A DNA stretch of 64,000 bases from Ashinkailepas kermadecensis (Eukaryota > Arthropoda > Thecostraca > Neolepadidae). The position numbers and the translations under genes are program-made. Of the stretch, positions 27,601 through 40,700 are shown piece after piece. The number at the start of each line of letters is the position of its first letter. The stretch's first letter is position 1. Below the pieces are notes generated by a model. It saw only the letters and a program-made list of their open reading frames with translations. It had not been told where the DNA came from and made no database searches. The stretch lies in contig JAOTOM010004826.1 in the NCBI GenBank assembly GCA_034440615.1, forward strand, positions 70,001-134,000. Reading direction: 5' to 3'.

Positions 27601-30600
27601 ACAGGTACTAAAAATGTATGCCACCTACTACTTGCACATTTTACGCTATTGAAGAAAATCCGAAGGGAAAGGGTCAAATACAGCACTCCAGACGGTCGAA
27701 TGTTTAGGGTCCACTCAGTACCACCACATCATCACATTTCGCCGGTATTGAATGTGATCTGATACAAAACATCTGATCTAACGATAACGACGCAAAATTG
27801 GCTACGACAGCGCCGACGACAGCATGACGTACCCGGACGACATCGGTCAGCAGGGTGGCCACCTTCTCCACCAGGATGGGGTCGAATGTCAGCAGTAGCT
27901 GCACGATGTGCGGAAGACAAGTCGGCTCGCTGAGGAGTCGCTTCACTCGCGGCAGAGGCCGGATAACACAGCCGTCGGCGTCACTGAGAGCAGTGCGCGC
28001 GGTCAGGGGCAGCAGTCAGTGATATATACACCGACTCAATGGCATTCGGACAGAGGTCAACATTAAGGGTCAGTGAGGGAAGTTAGAAGTAGATGCCAAT
28101 ACCACAGGTCAGTAACAGAAGTCAGTAACACAAATCAGTAGTCAGTGCAGGCAGAGGTCAATAGCAATTAACCAGGACCATAGCCATCCGGACCAATCCT
28201 GAAGACGACCACCGCTGACGGTCGGCAGCGGTCACGGGGACAGCGGGCACACTGTTGTGGTGATGCACAGACACGTCAGCAGCGGTCACGGGGACAGCGG
28301 GCACACTGTTGTGGTGATGCACAGACACGTCAGCAGCGGTCACGGAGACAGCGGGCACACTGTTGTGGTGATGCACAGACACGTCAGAAGCGGTCACGGG
28401 GACAGCGGGCACACTGTTGTGGTGATGAACAGACACGTCAGCAGCGGTCACGGGGACAGCGGGCACACTGTTGTGGTGATGCAGACACGTCAGCAGCGGT
28501 CACGGGGACAGCGGGCACACTGTTGTGGTGATGCACAGATACGTCAGCAGCGGTCACGGAGACAGCGGGCACACTGTTGTGGTGATGCAGACACGTCAGC
28601 AGCGGTCACGGGGACAGCGGGCACACTGTTGTGGTGATGCACAGACACGTGACACGTCAGGAGCGGTCACGGGGACAGCGGGCACACTGTTTGGTGATGC
28701 ACAGACACGTGACACGTCAGGAGCGGTCACGGGGACAGGGGCACACTGTTTATGGTGATACACGTCAGCAGGGTCACGGGAAGCAGGACACTGTTGTGGT
28801 GATGCACAGACACGTCAGCAGCGGTCACGAGGACAGCGGGCACACTGTTGTGGTGATGAACAGACACGTCAGCAGCGGTCACGGAGACAGCGGGCACACT
28901 GTTGTGGTGATGCACAGACACGTCAGAAGCGGTCACGGGGACAGCGGGCACACTGTTGTGGTGATGCACAGACACGTCAGCAGCGGTCACGGGGACAGCG
29001 GGCACACTGTTGTGGTTGGTTGGTTATTGGTTTTACAGACACGTCGACCGTTGAGTCACGGAGACGTCGGGCACACTTTGTGATGACGCCGATTGGTCAG
29101 CAGGGTCGACGGGAATAGCGGGCACAGTTGTGATGATGTTCGAACCCAGCAGACACTTGGACATCGACTGTTGTGGTGATGCACAGACACGTCAGCAGCG
29201 GTCACGGGGACAGCGGGCACACTGTTGTGGTGATGCACAGACACGTCAGCAGCGGTCACGAGGACAGCGGGCACACTGTTGTGGTGATGCACAGACACGT
29301 CAGCAGCGGTCACGGGGACAGCGGGCACACTGTTGTGGTGATGCACAGACACGTCAGCAGCGGTCACGGAGACAGCGGGCACACTGTTGTGGTGATGAAC
29401 AGACACGCCAGCAGCGTTCAATACGACACAATCGCCAGGGAGATACCCAGCGACTCGCCAGCCTAGTATTACTCACTGGTAATAGTACAACTTACATTAT
29501 TCGTTAGCTCCGTTCTGATACTGCCTTTCCATTGCATCCCTTCCAGTCCACTAACAGCTGGATGTCCATCTGCAACTTGACTACCGCTGGCTAGTGCTCG
29601 TGCGAACTGGAGGTGACCGGCGCCGTGCCCCCGGATTACCGCCGCGCCAGCTGCTGACGCGCGCCCGTCTCACCGGGCCGGGTAGTAGCCGCACATGGTG
29701 ATGAACATGTTGAGGATGGTCACGGCCAGATCGGTCTGGTTGAGTACGGCCTGGCCGGTGGCGAGCAATGTCCAGCGGAGCTGCGGCACCGCCTGCAGAC
29801 TGCGCCAGCCGTCCATACCCTGTGCCCAGCAGCGCGACCGCGCGCACAGCGCGCCCTCCTCCCAGAACGCGCGCATCTGCGGACGGCATCAGTGCAGCCG
29901 CTGAATGGTCGTGACGGACGCCGGCGTCATGCCCCCAGCCGGCGTTAGCGGTCGGGGGTGGGCGCGGCCATGACTGGCATAGCGTTTGGTCCGCTGAATG
30001 GTCGTGACGGACGCCGGCGTCATGCCCCCAGCCGGCGTTAGCGGTCGGGGGTGGGCGCCGGCACATCAGACTGGCATGGAGCCGCTGTCTGAGTGACTGG
30101 GGGGTCCGCTGGCACATCAGACTGGCATGGGGCCGCTGTCTGAGTGGCCGGGGATCCACCGGTACACCAGACTGGGGTGGGGGACCCGCCGGTACACCAG
30201 ACTGGCATGGGGCCGCTGTCTGATGGCCGGGAGATTCGCTGGCACATCTAAGTCGGTGTAACCACGGGGAAGGGAATAACATGGAGAGAGGTTAGTTAGT
30301 TATTTGGGCTTTAGGGCGCTTCGACCAACATGGCGAGAGGAGAATGACTCGGTTTGCTGGTTCATCCACTCATCCCACTGCATGACATATCATGGGACCT
30401 TCGTCGCAAGAATTGAGACAGTCGCAATGGACACCTGATTATTAAAATGGCTTAAGGATGCACAACAATAAGAGATTATGCTTATTCTGAGGGATATTTG
30501 GCGCGGGCAACTACCCTGTTCACTTAGCCACCGTTCGGAATATCACCGACATAACAATAACAACCGTCTGTTACGAACATCCCGTGGCTGACAACGTAGT

Positions 30601-31360
30601 GGATGAGAGTGACGGATCATTGCTGGGCCGGCAGGTGCCGAGGGGTGGTGGCCGTCTGGAGCTCGTGCATGGTGGCACCGTTCAACTGCCACGGTGGACC
30701 GCCACGCGGCCCCGTCCTAGAGTCATCACCAGCCAGCACTGACCTCCTTAAAGCTGTACGGTCCCTGTCGGTCCTGCTTGTCGCCCTCTGGTGACTTGAA
30801 GTACCACTCGCGTTCGCCTACGTCTGCGTCGTTGTCGCCACACTCTATCACGTTCGACTGGGTCGGTACATAAGCTCTGTGAACGGAATACGAGCAATTG
30901 GGAAACGCCAATGAAACCAGCAATCCCGAGGGACGGAGCCGTTGCATGTGAGTTGAGCTGGAGCGAGACATTGCGACCATTAACTGTGAACTACCGATCG
31001 CAGCCACCAGCATGAGAGTGCCAATTAAGATAAAGCATGATATCAGCATATCCTACATCCTCCTTGCGCGAAACATCGCAATGGGGGCCGAACGGTGCAT
31101 GATGAAACTGAAGGAACAGCAGTGCCGGGAAAACCAGTGGTCTATGAATGTGTTTCTCACACGAATCGTTATTGCCAATCTGGAGACCAACAGCGCGGGA
31201 GGGAGCCAATCTGGAGACAACAGCGCGGGAGGGAGCCATGACGCGGCCACACCGCCATATGCGAATGGGATTCGGCGCCCAACAAAGTCAACCGGATGAA
31301 GTAGTTGGTTATTGGTTTTTACGACACGTCGACCGTTTCACGTCGACACATCCTTCCATT

Positions 31361-31399
<39 letters not shown>

Positions 31400-34300
31400 T
31401 CCTCTGAACACGCCGCTATTCCCTTCCAAAGCAGCTGATCAATACGTCACAATTCATTTGTGACGAGAACCATTTTGCCGTTCAAGAGTACGGCACATCA
31501 CGCACAAATCAAACGAAATACATTGACAAGGTTGGTTGGTTGGTTATTGGTTCTACGACACGTCGACCGTTGAGTCATGTAGCGTCGCCAATCTCTCACG
31601 CCGATTGGTCGCGGGCGAACAGTAGCGACAGGTGAGACTCGAACCCACAACCTTTCGATTGTGAGACGAGCATCTTACCCCTAGACCACTCGTCCCCCAA
31701 CCGGATGTTGTAAAAGCAGCCGAGATCCGACTTCCGCAGGTTCGGTTGGTTATTGGTTTTACGACACATCAACCGTTGAGTCATGTAGCGTCGCCAATCT
31801 CTCACGCCGATTGGCCGCGGGCGAAGAGTAGCGACAGGTGAGACCCGAACCCACAACCTTTCGATTGTGAGACTGGCAACTTACCCCTAGACTATTCGTC
31901 CCCCGCAGGTTCGCACCAACACGCGTCCATCACAACTCACATGGATTTCTGACGTCATACGACTACCGGAGATCGACGCCTCCCTATCTCAAACTAATCT
32001 TTTCACGATATCAAACTTGCAACCCAACTCAACCGATAACTAATCCCCACACGCTGCTTCAAACGCAGTCAGCCCACACCAAAACGAAAAAAAACAGACG
32101 GGTGACATACGATCAGTCGGCTTGTCACTGACTTGAGAACACCAGCAAGTGCAGCAGACGGGTGACGTACGATCAGTCGACTTTCCTCTGTCGTGACAAC
32201 GCAGGCGCGTGCAATGCGTTGGTTTTGCAGCATCAGGCTGGAGCTAACCGTTTGTTCGAGCATCGGAAGCATCGGAAGCATGACTATATGCATAGCGTTG
32301 CTTCGTCTTTCGAACAAAAAGAACTGCGCAGATATTTGCTAATTGATAGGCTGACAATGTTACAAATATCACTAAAACATCAAATTCACAACGAAAGACG
32401 TGCAATGTATAACAAACTGTGTCCATTGCCTTTGGTGATGACCAAAATAATCATTTTCAAACCTGGACACAACAACCTACCTAAATCTGAACGAACACCA
32501 AGTTGATACAAACATATAATAAATCAAACTGCGACAAAATCCTAACAGGATTTCATACGATCAGGCCTAGTTCATGAAGCACTATTCTCATTGAGACATA
32601 TGTCCTTGTCGAATAAAACACGAGCATGAACGTCTCGAACATAAGTAGGCAAGCCACCGGCGCTATGGTTTAACTCACGACCACGTCAACACCACACAAC
32701 CGCTGACGTCCGCCATGCTGCTATCCTGGCCGCTGAAGTGAACGCGGAAGGGTTGGGTGTGGGCAGTGCCCCTACGGGGCGGGTTAGCCTCGCAGTTAAC
32801 TGAGCTGCCGAACATAGATCAAGTAGATCCGCGGGTACAAGGGCCTGGGGGCACGCTTCTCGGTGGCGTCTCCCAGCTCAACTCTGCGCAGAAGCATATG
32901 GCGTCAGAGCAGTTCTGACCTAGTCTGAGCTGCTGCTCTGGCTGACCTGATTTGAACTGTTGCTCTGGCTGACCTGATCTGAGCTGCTGCTCTGGCTGAC
33001 CTGATCTGAGGTGCTCTGGCCTTGGGGCGCCACTCAACTCTGTACAACGGAACAAAAAAAACCTGCACAGTATAGTTGGTGGAAAACATTACAGTAGCAG
33101 CAATGCCGCACATCAGCTTTGGCATGCGCAGTAGCAGTGATGTCGCGTCACAGTATTTGCATTCCAAGACGTGCCGCTATATGACGTTTGCAGTCGATGC
33201 GCCCCTAAACTACAATCCAAGACGTGCCGTGTCGTAGTACATGTGTTCGGAGTTTTTGCAGTATCAGCAATGTCGCGTCGCAGTTGTTGTAGTCGCAGTT
33301 TTGTCGCGTAGCAGACGTCGCGTAGCAGTATTGTCGCGCGCGTCACCGAAAATTCGGCAGCAGCATTGTATTGCATTCGCACTGGCATCATGGCGCCCAC
33401 GGCAAGTTCGTCCTAGCCGCCTGCCCCGCCTCACTGTGCGGCCGCACAGACAGTTGCAAAATGACTGCCAGGATCGCCACCATCGCCGCCAGGCGCATGT
33501 GGTAATGGGCGACGCTGCTAAAAAAAAAACAGACCGGAACAATCACCCACAATGCCCGGATCTGGGTGGAAAATGGCACCATCTGGGAATCATTTTCTAC
33601 TCCTGCATCCAAATCGCATCAATATTTTCCCCTCAATCTTGTGTTGTCGTATTATAAATTAGCCTGAAAACATCCAAGAAACAGAAAATGGCACCTTGGA
33701 AATTGATGGCAAGTTCTTCATGATAATAGATTGGAGATTGATGGATCAAATTTATTTGGCCATTTATCCAGTTATATTACCATTATTGAGTATACTTTAC
33801 CTCAAATATGTGGCAGAAAACAGCTCTCAGAAGTCTTGTCCCCCACCGTCTTCGTACTATAATTTTCCGATCTTGTACTAGCTTTTCAACAACGGCTTTG
33901 CCCATTCACACAAAAGCTCAAAATGGATTTTGGAGATCTGCTTTCAGATGGCGATGATATAATGACGCAATAGTTACATGTTTCTCAAAATTATTCGGAT
34001 GGCACAATACATGAAGGCAATGGGCGGGTCAAATGGGTTGGGGCATACCTTTTAGGGTTCCATGTTAAACGTTGAAATTATTGGGGGGGGGGGGGGGCAG
34101 CCAACATGGGGGAGGCGCAAGTGCCCTCCCAAAAGTATGCAAAGTTACACCCCCGCATGAGACTCGTTCTCAATTTTCATCACATGCCGATAAAATGTCC
34201 GACTCCTGCTGGTGCCGCGCTGAGTTTCAAGGGCTGACCTTGCGGCGTCACGTGCCTCGTTGGCTGTAATTGTGACTCGCCTCACGTCTGCTCGCTGATT

Positions 34301-34731
34301 GGCTGCAGTCGTGACACTCCCCATGGGTCACCGAAGATTGAAAATACGGATGAATGAGCCGTTGAACCCCTAAGTGCCCTAACCTAACCATGCATTTGGT
34401 TTGGTGAAGTTCTTGCCATCAGACAGCACATCGCTAACCAGAAGTGTCGTTTTGACTACTTGTGGAGCGGCATGTGATCGCATGCTAAATCCCCATGCCC
34501 AAGTTGACTCTCAAGAAACCAAATGCCCCCGACGACCACTTTTTTATCATCAGAGAGCGTAGACCGATCTCCTAATACCGTGACTCAACCACAGTTTTTA
34601 TGAAGTGAACTTGATTTTTATTGGTTAATCACTGCCACAAAACGACGCTGCAGGCACCGACAGAACTAACACTAATGCATTTATTTATTTAAGTATTCAT
34701 ATACATATATATATATATATATATTCATATC

Positions 34732-34767
<36 letters not shown>

Positions 34768-37700
34768 ATACATAAACCTACAAAGTTACACCAAAGCTAA
34801 ACATATATTAACGTTTCGAAGACGGTATATTCTTCATTGTCAGAATCAATCGCTGGCAGTTCAACAGTATTTTTCAGGGTGTAATTCATTTGCAAACAAG
34901 TCGAGCATCATAGAATAAGGTGGAGGGAAGACCATTTTTTTTTAAGATGCTTGGTACCATTGTTGAAAAAAGTTGCCCCATAGCTGTAAAAGAATACATG
35001 CAAAACTTCAGCCCGGTCTGAGAATCGCTACTACGGAAGCCTTGCCGATAAACTAGCATTTATCGGGCGCTTCCGGCGTTGCCGTCTCTATGGCGACGAG
35101 CGGCGGCACGCGGGAGGACGAGCAGACATTCGTTGCTCTCCAGTAGGCTTATACAAATAGGTTGGGATCATCTAGAATGCTTACATGCTAAATAAAGGGG
35201 TTTCTGGCTTGGTTGCACACCCTGGGATCGCTTTATCGAAATTAGCAACCAGTGGGTCACTTGTGTGTATCATCTGCGCCTTATGTAATCATTCTTATTT
35301 GGATCCCGGCAGGTCGACTCGGGCCGTCTTGTTCTCGAACTTGGTGCAAGTGCAAGCTTCAACAATTGAACTGGACTGAATTACGAAACAGGGTCTTTGA
35401 CGGACGAATGCACAAACAGCTTCTCTGGTGTGATGTGGAACCTAAATGTAAAAGAGACCGGATGAGCTACTTAGATGTCATTGTTCCCGGCCAAGCCGAC
35501 ACCTGCCCGATCTTTTGTTTGCAGACGATTTCGATTGAAGGCAATGACAAAGAGAAGTTGAAGAAAGACGGCTCATATTGTACTTTGTCCTCCAGGAAAT
35601 CTGCGGACGAATAAGTTTTCACTTGAAAGTGAAGTGTATAATTTATATGGATTTAAATAGTCCATGATACGGCAAATCGATCGTACTGCGGGGCAGCGAT
35701 ATAGCGCAGCGGAGGTAGGTAGCCAAGGCAATACAATATATCTGAATAGCGAAAGCGAATCTCCCGTTTTCTCCTGCGAGGGAATCGTGAGATATATGCT
35801 TTCCGTGGTTAAAAAATGTAGGCACCCATCAAATACCCTGTATACATAAGCTTAGTATAGGGGAACGGTTTGCCTTTTTCATGTCAAAGCTCGCTCATGT
35901 AAACAGGAGACTGGTGCACCATTGGAAAATGGCCATTTTTTGGACATTTGGCTGTCCAAAGAATTATACACTCCCAAAAATATCCACTCCTTGGGCTGCC
36001 AACTACCAGATGAAGAGCTAATGCATAACAAGAAATCCCAACTAGTGCTGCCACTATCAAATAATGATAATTGTTAACATAGCCTACAGAGCAGCACGCT
36101 CAATGGACTATATGGTGATCTTTGGCTAGTAGTGAGAATGAGATCCACCAGTTCTAATAATCTTCATCTTGTGTAATCATTTTTGGTCCTTGGCATGTCA
36201 ACTTGGCAACATTATTGAGAATAATGTACATTTGTTATTTCAGCTGATCACCAGGGCTGCAGAAACATTCAAAGAGAATGCAAGGAAAAGAACAGAAGAT
36301 GAGATGCCTGTTAGAGTTAAAGAATGACAGGATACCAGCAGAATGGAAGCTAAAGTTGGGATCACTATGCATATGACCACAACAGTGAATATATAAAAAT
36401 ATAATGGTGCAAATCAAGTGTATACTGGTGCAAGTGTAATTGCCTAGTACAAGTGAATAAACAAACATACATGCCTTCATTCACTTACTTTCCATTCACA
36501 AAAATGCCCTGACCAGAGGTGCTCCGAAGAATGCAAGCCCAAAACTAGAAAGAGAACTGGAGTAGGCAGTACACAACTCGCAACTAGATAGGCATAAAGG
36601 GAATGATTTTCTGAATATCTCAGTAGGTGCAAGTCATGCTTTGGCATGGCAGTTTTTTATGAGGTGGGAGGCAAAAAAAAATTGTACTCGGTGTCAAATA
36701 GGATGGGTGCACCCAACAATATCCTGAAACACTTCATAAGTGCACAATCAATGTGCATGAATGCATGCTTAGGTGCACTGGAGTGACACCAAACCAATAG
36801 GAGTAAAAAATAATGTATTCCGACACCAAAATAAGCAACTAGCCCTTGATTCCAAAGCATTTGTATGCTGAAAATGATTGTTTTTGCCAGCCTTCAAAAT
36901 TTATAAAATCATACAATTCTGTCCAAACAAGAACAGTCAGAAAGCTTCATCCATTACAGGGCCACCCATTAATGAAGACCCTAGGTAGGTATGCCACTGG
37001 GTGCATATGCACTTGCATGTTGATGTGGCTGCAGATGCTCCTAGGTAAAACTTACCTACCTATATTTGCACCAAGTACCTACCTAGTAGGTAGGTACGTA
37101 CTGGGTAACCTACCTACATCCATGCAATGTATCTATAGGTAAGGCATCGCAATATTATCATAGTTCACCCTTTCACACCAACGGCAATGAGAGGCATTCA
37201 ATTTGAACAATTCAATTGAGCCTAATTTCTTACGTAGGACGACACCCACCGACGGGTCGACACCACACCACCGCAATTACTACTCACTTAAGGGCCTTGA
37301 GTCTCACTTCCCGCCCACCGGTGCATCAATCATCCAAATACCTACATCCTAACACCAGCGCACTGCACAACTAAATTTGCCACAAGATCTGGACTTCCAA
37401 TGTCATCTCTGGACTTCCAAATTCAAACATGAAGTAATGCCTCTTCCAATGAAGGAAGCCTGCATGCGTCGCCTGGCTAGTAAAGAAAACTACCACTCTC
37501 CGGGACGGATTGGAAAATTAGAGGCTCTTGGCCGGGGGTGAATCATGCCTCTCCAGCTCCCACTCTTTCGGGAGCTTTTTAAACCACTCCGAAGAAAGAC
37601 AATTAATAATTAGCCTTTGAATGCTTCCTGAAAGATTGGGATGTTCTACATCAGCTTACGGAAAAGAAAAGGTGTATTTCTGAGTTTTGAAGCAAGCGCA

Positions 37701-40700
37701 GCCGATCTAAATAAAAGATATCAGGTAAAATTTACACGTTAAAATTAGCCAGATCCGTCCAAGACATTCTCCAAACATGTTAAGACTTTGTGGCAAAATA
37801 GACCACCAGATAACCAGAAATTTCGTTGTCTTTTGATTTCATGACATACATTGCTTCAGAGCGCCACATATTCGTGACACAAATACTGTTTATGCCACTC
37901 GGACACAGATAGTCTACAACTCCGCAAAAATAAAATTTGACCACGAAATATGCAACGTCACAGTCCACGGAATCCGCGGAATGAACGAGACAAAGAACGC
38001 ACCCATAGTTCCTCGCAGGCTATGCAAATTGTCCATATCCGCCGCACTAAATACCATTAACCACAATTGCCAAATTATTATGCTGAGTGGTGGTTACTCC
38101 CTTGGTTACTTCCTTCCATTGCGTTTCGATCAGGTGAGGCAAGGTTGGGTCCATTGTTCTTTCGGTTTTTGTCTGGTTGCGAATTACAAGAAAATCTGGT
38201 GCTGTAGTTTCTAATTCCTTGGACTTTGTTTTTTAATGCAATGTTTATGAATGTGCTGAACATGATTTGACCACTCGTCTCCTCTGCAAATGCATGCTTT
38301 TCACTTGCGAGGGAAAATAACACCCAAAAAAGGGCTTGAAGTTGGGTAATTACTAATATAGCTTAAAAAGTAGTGTTCACAATAACAAAAGAAGATGGCG
38401 CATAGCCTAACTTCACCTCCCATAACCTTCCATGCATACATTTTTTTCTTTAAAATTTCCAAACAATTTTGTTTCTCAAATTTCAAAAGGAAAGACCCAA
38501 CATATGATAGCCTGAAATGTTTTTGAAAAAAACTTTTGACAAATTTCCCCACGTTTTTATCAAAACCTATCAAAGCCTACCCTAACATAACCTAACCAAA
38601 CTTTACCCCTTCTTTGTATGCTTCATGGAGGTAAAATATGTAAATTTGTGTTTTAAGGTGTTTTATGAAATCTTGGCATTTTTCTTCAAATGCAATGTTT
38701 ACCAATGTGACTAAGATGATGGGAGCACAATTTTTGTGCAAATGCTTACTTCTCAGATTGTGAGCAAAATAACACCAATAATGGGCTATGAGTTATGTAG
38801 CATGGCATAAAAAGAAATGTTTAAAAAATAAAATATATGCAACATAACCTAACCTAACCTCCCCTTGGAGAAAAAAAGTATTTAAAAAAACTGCAAAGAA
38901 ATTTGTTCTTGGAAGAATTTTCTAAATTTAAAAGCCTAACCAAACCTAACCTGACATAACATTAGCTGCTTTTGAAGAAAAAAAATAACTTCAATTCTTA
39001 AAAGAATCCAAAAATTTTCCAACTTAAAAAACTGAACAAACCTAACCTAACCAAACCTAACTCATTTGCTTGCTTCATGGAGGAAAATGTGTATAAAAAC
39101 TTGTCTTGTTGCCACCTTAAAGCATAATAATACCAGTAAAATGTGTATAAAACTTGCCTTGTTGTTAGTTTATACTGCAATAATACCCAAACTTCTCAGC
39201 TAGGCTGTGGACAAATCTTGCCAAGATTCTTGGCACTGCTGCTAACAGCACCACAGCAAAATTATGGGCTGGTAGGTTTTTTGGAGTACCATGTTTATGA
39301 AGGTGACTTAGATGATGGAACCACTTGTGTTCTATGCAAATGCTTACTTTTCAGGTTGTGAGCAAAATAATGCCCAAAAGGCTTTGAGTTAGGCAACATA
39401 GCATAAAATAATTGGAGGGTGTTTTATTCTTCATTCCAGGAAACATCCACTGTATTTTAGGAAATGTGTGCTCTCCATTACTTAGCGTTTCTAGGGTATA
39501 CACCATATGTTGGCAAATCCCAATATTATACCCTCCATTATTTGGTGCTTCTCAAGGTTATACACTCCATATTTTGGCTTGCCCAAAATTATACACTCTG
39601 AGTCCAAGACTGAGAAGCGAAAATCCAACACTGGACTGGTGTAACAAAGTCAAGGAAGTTCTTATCGTAAAATCACTGTTGGAGAGTCGGTATGTCCAAA
39701 ATAACGCAATAATGAAGGTCATTGCACTAACCTTTAGCTGTTTACGACTAAAAGCAGTTTGATATCCGGATATGATACACATCTGAGTTACAATTATGAA
39801 AGGATAAAAAATGTACTTATGCGCAAGCAAACATCATAACTGGTAATTTAGCTCGAAATTAGCTTTTAGTAGTAAACAACCAAACATCAGTAATGAAATT
39901 GACCGGGTAACCGGACAAATGTGCGTAAAGCAAATGTACGTAAAGCAAATATACGCATGGCAGATGTACGTACGCACATGTACGTAAGCAAATGTACGTA
40001 AGCGCAGATGCACGTATGATAATTGTACCTAAACGCAGATGTACGTATGGCTAATGTACGTAAGCGCAAATGTACGTATAGCAAATGTACGTATGCGCAA
40101 ATGTACGTATGCGTAAATGTACGTAAGCGCAAATATACGTAAGCGCAAATGTACGTAAGCGCAAAAGTACGTAAGCGCAAATGTACGTAAGCGCAAATGT
40201 ACGTAAGCGCAAAAGTACGTATGCGCAAATGTACGTAAGCGCAAATGTACGTAAGCGCAAATGTACGTATGCGCAAAAGTACGTAAGCGCAGAAGTACGT
40301 GCACGCCGATGTACGTATGCGCAAATGTACGTATGCGCAAAAGTATGTAAGTGCAAAAGTACGTATGCGCAAATGTACGTAAGCGCAAAAGTACGTAAGC
40401 GCAAATGTACGTAAACGCAAATGTACGTAACCGCAAATGTACGTCAGCGCAAATGTACGCGAGCGCAAAAGTACGTATGCGTAAATGTACGTAATTGCAA
40501 ATGTGCGTACGCGCAAAAGTATGTCAGCGCAAATGTACGCATGCAGATATGGACGTAAACGCAAAAGTGCGTATGGCAGATGTACGTAAGCTCAGATATA
40601 CGAAAGCCCAAAAGTACATATGGCAAATGCACTGATGGCAGCTATACGTAAGAGCAAATGTGCGTATGGCAAAGGTACGTAAGCGAATGTATGTAAGCGC

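Noticed and set aside
35185..35614. Plus-strand ORFs of 64 and 120 codons
   Set aside because: No homology recognised, no splice context, and composition is that of the surrounding intron.
38580..39060. A telomere
   Set aside because: Only short CCTAACC runs scattered in AT-rich intron, with gene exons on both sides.
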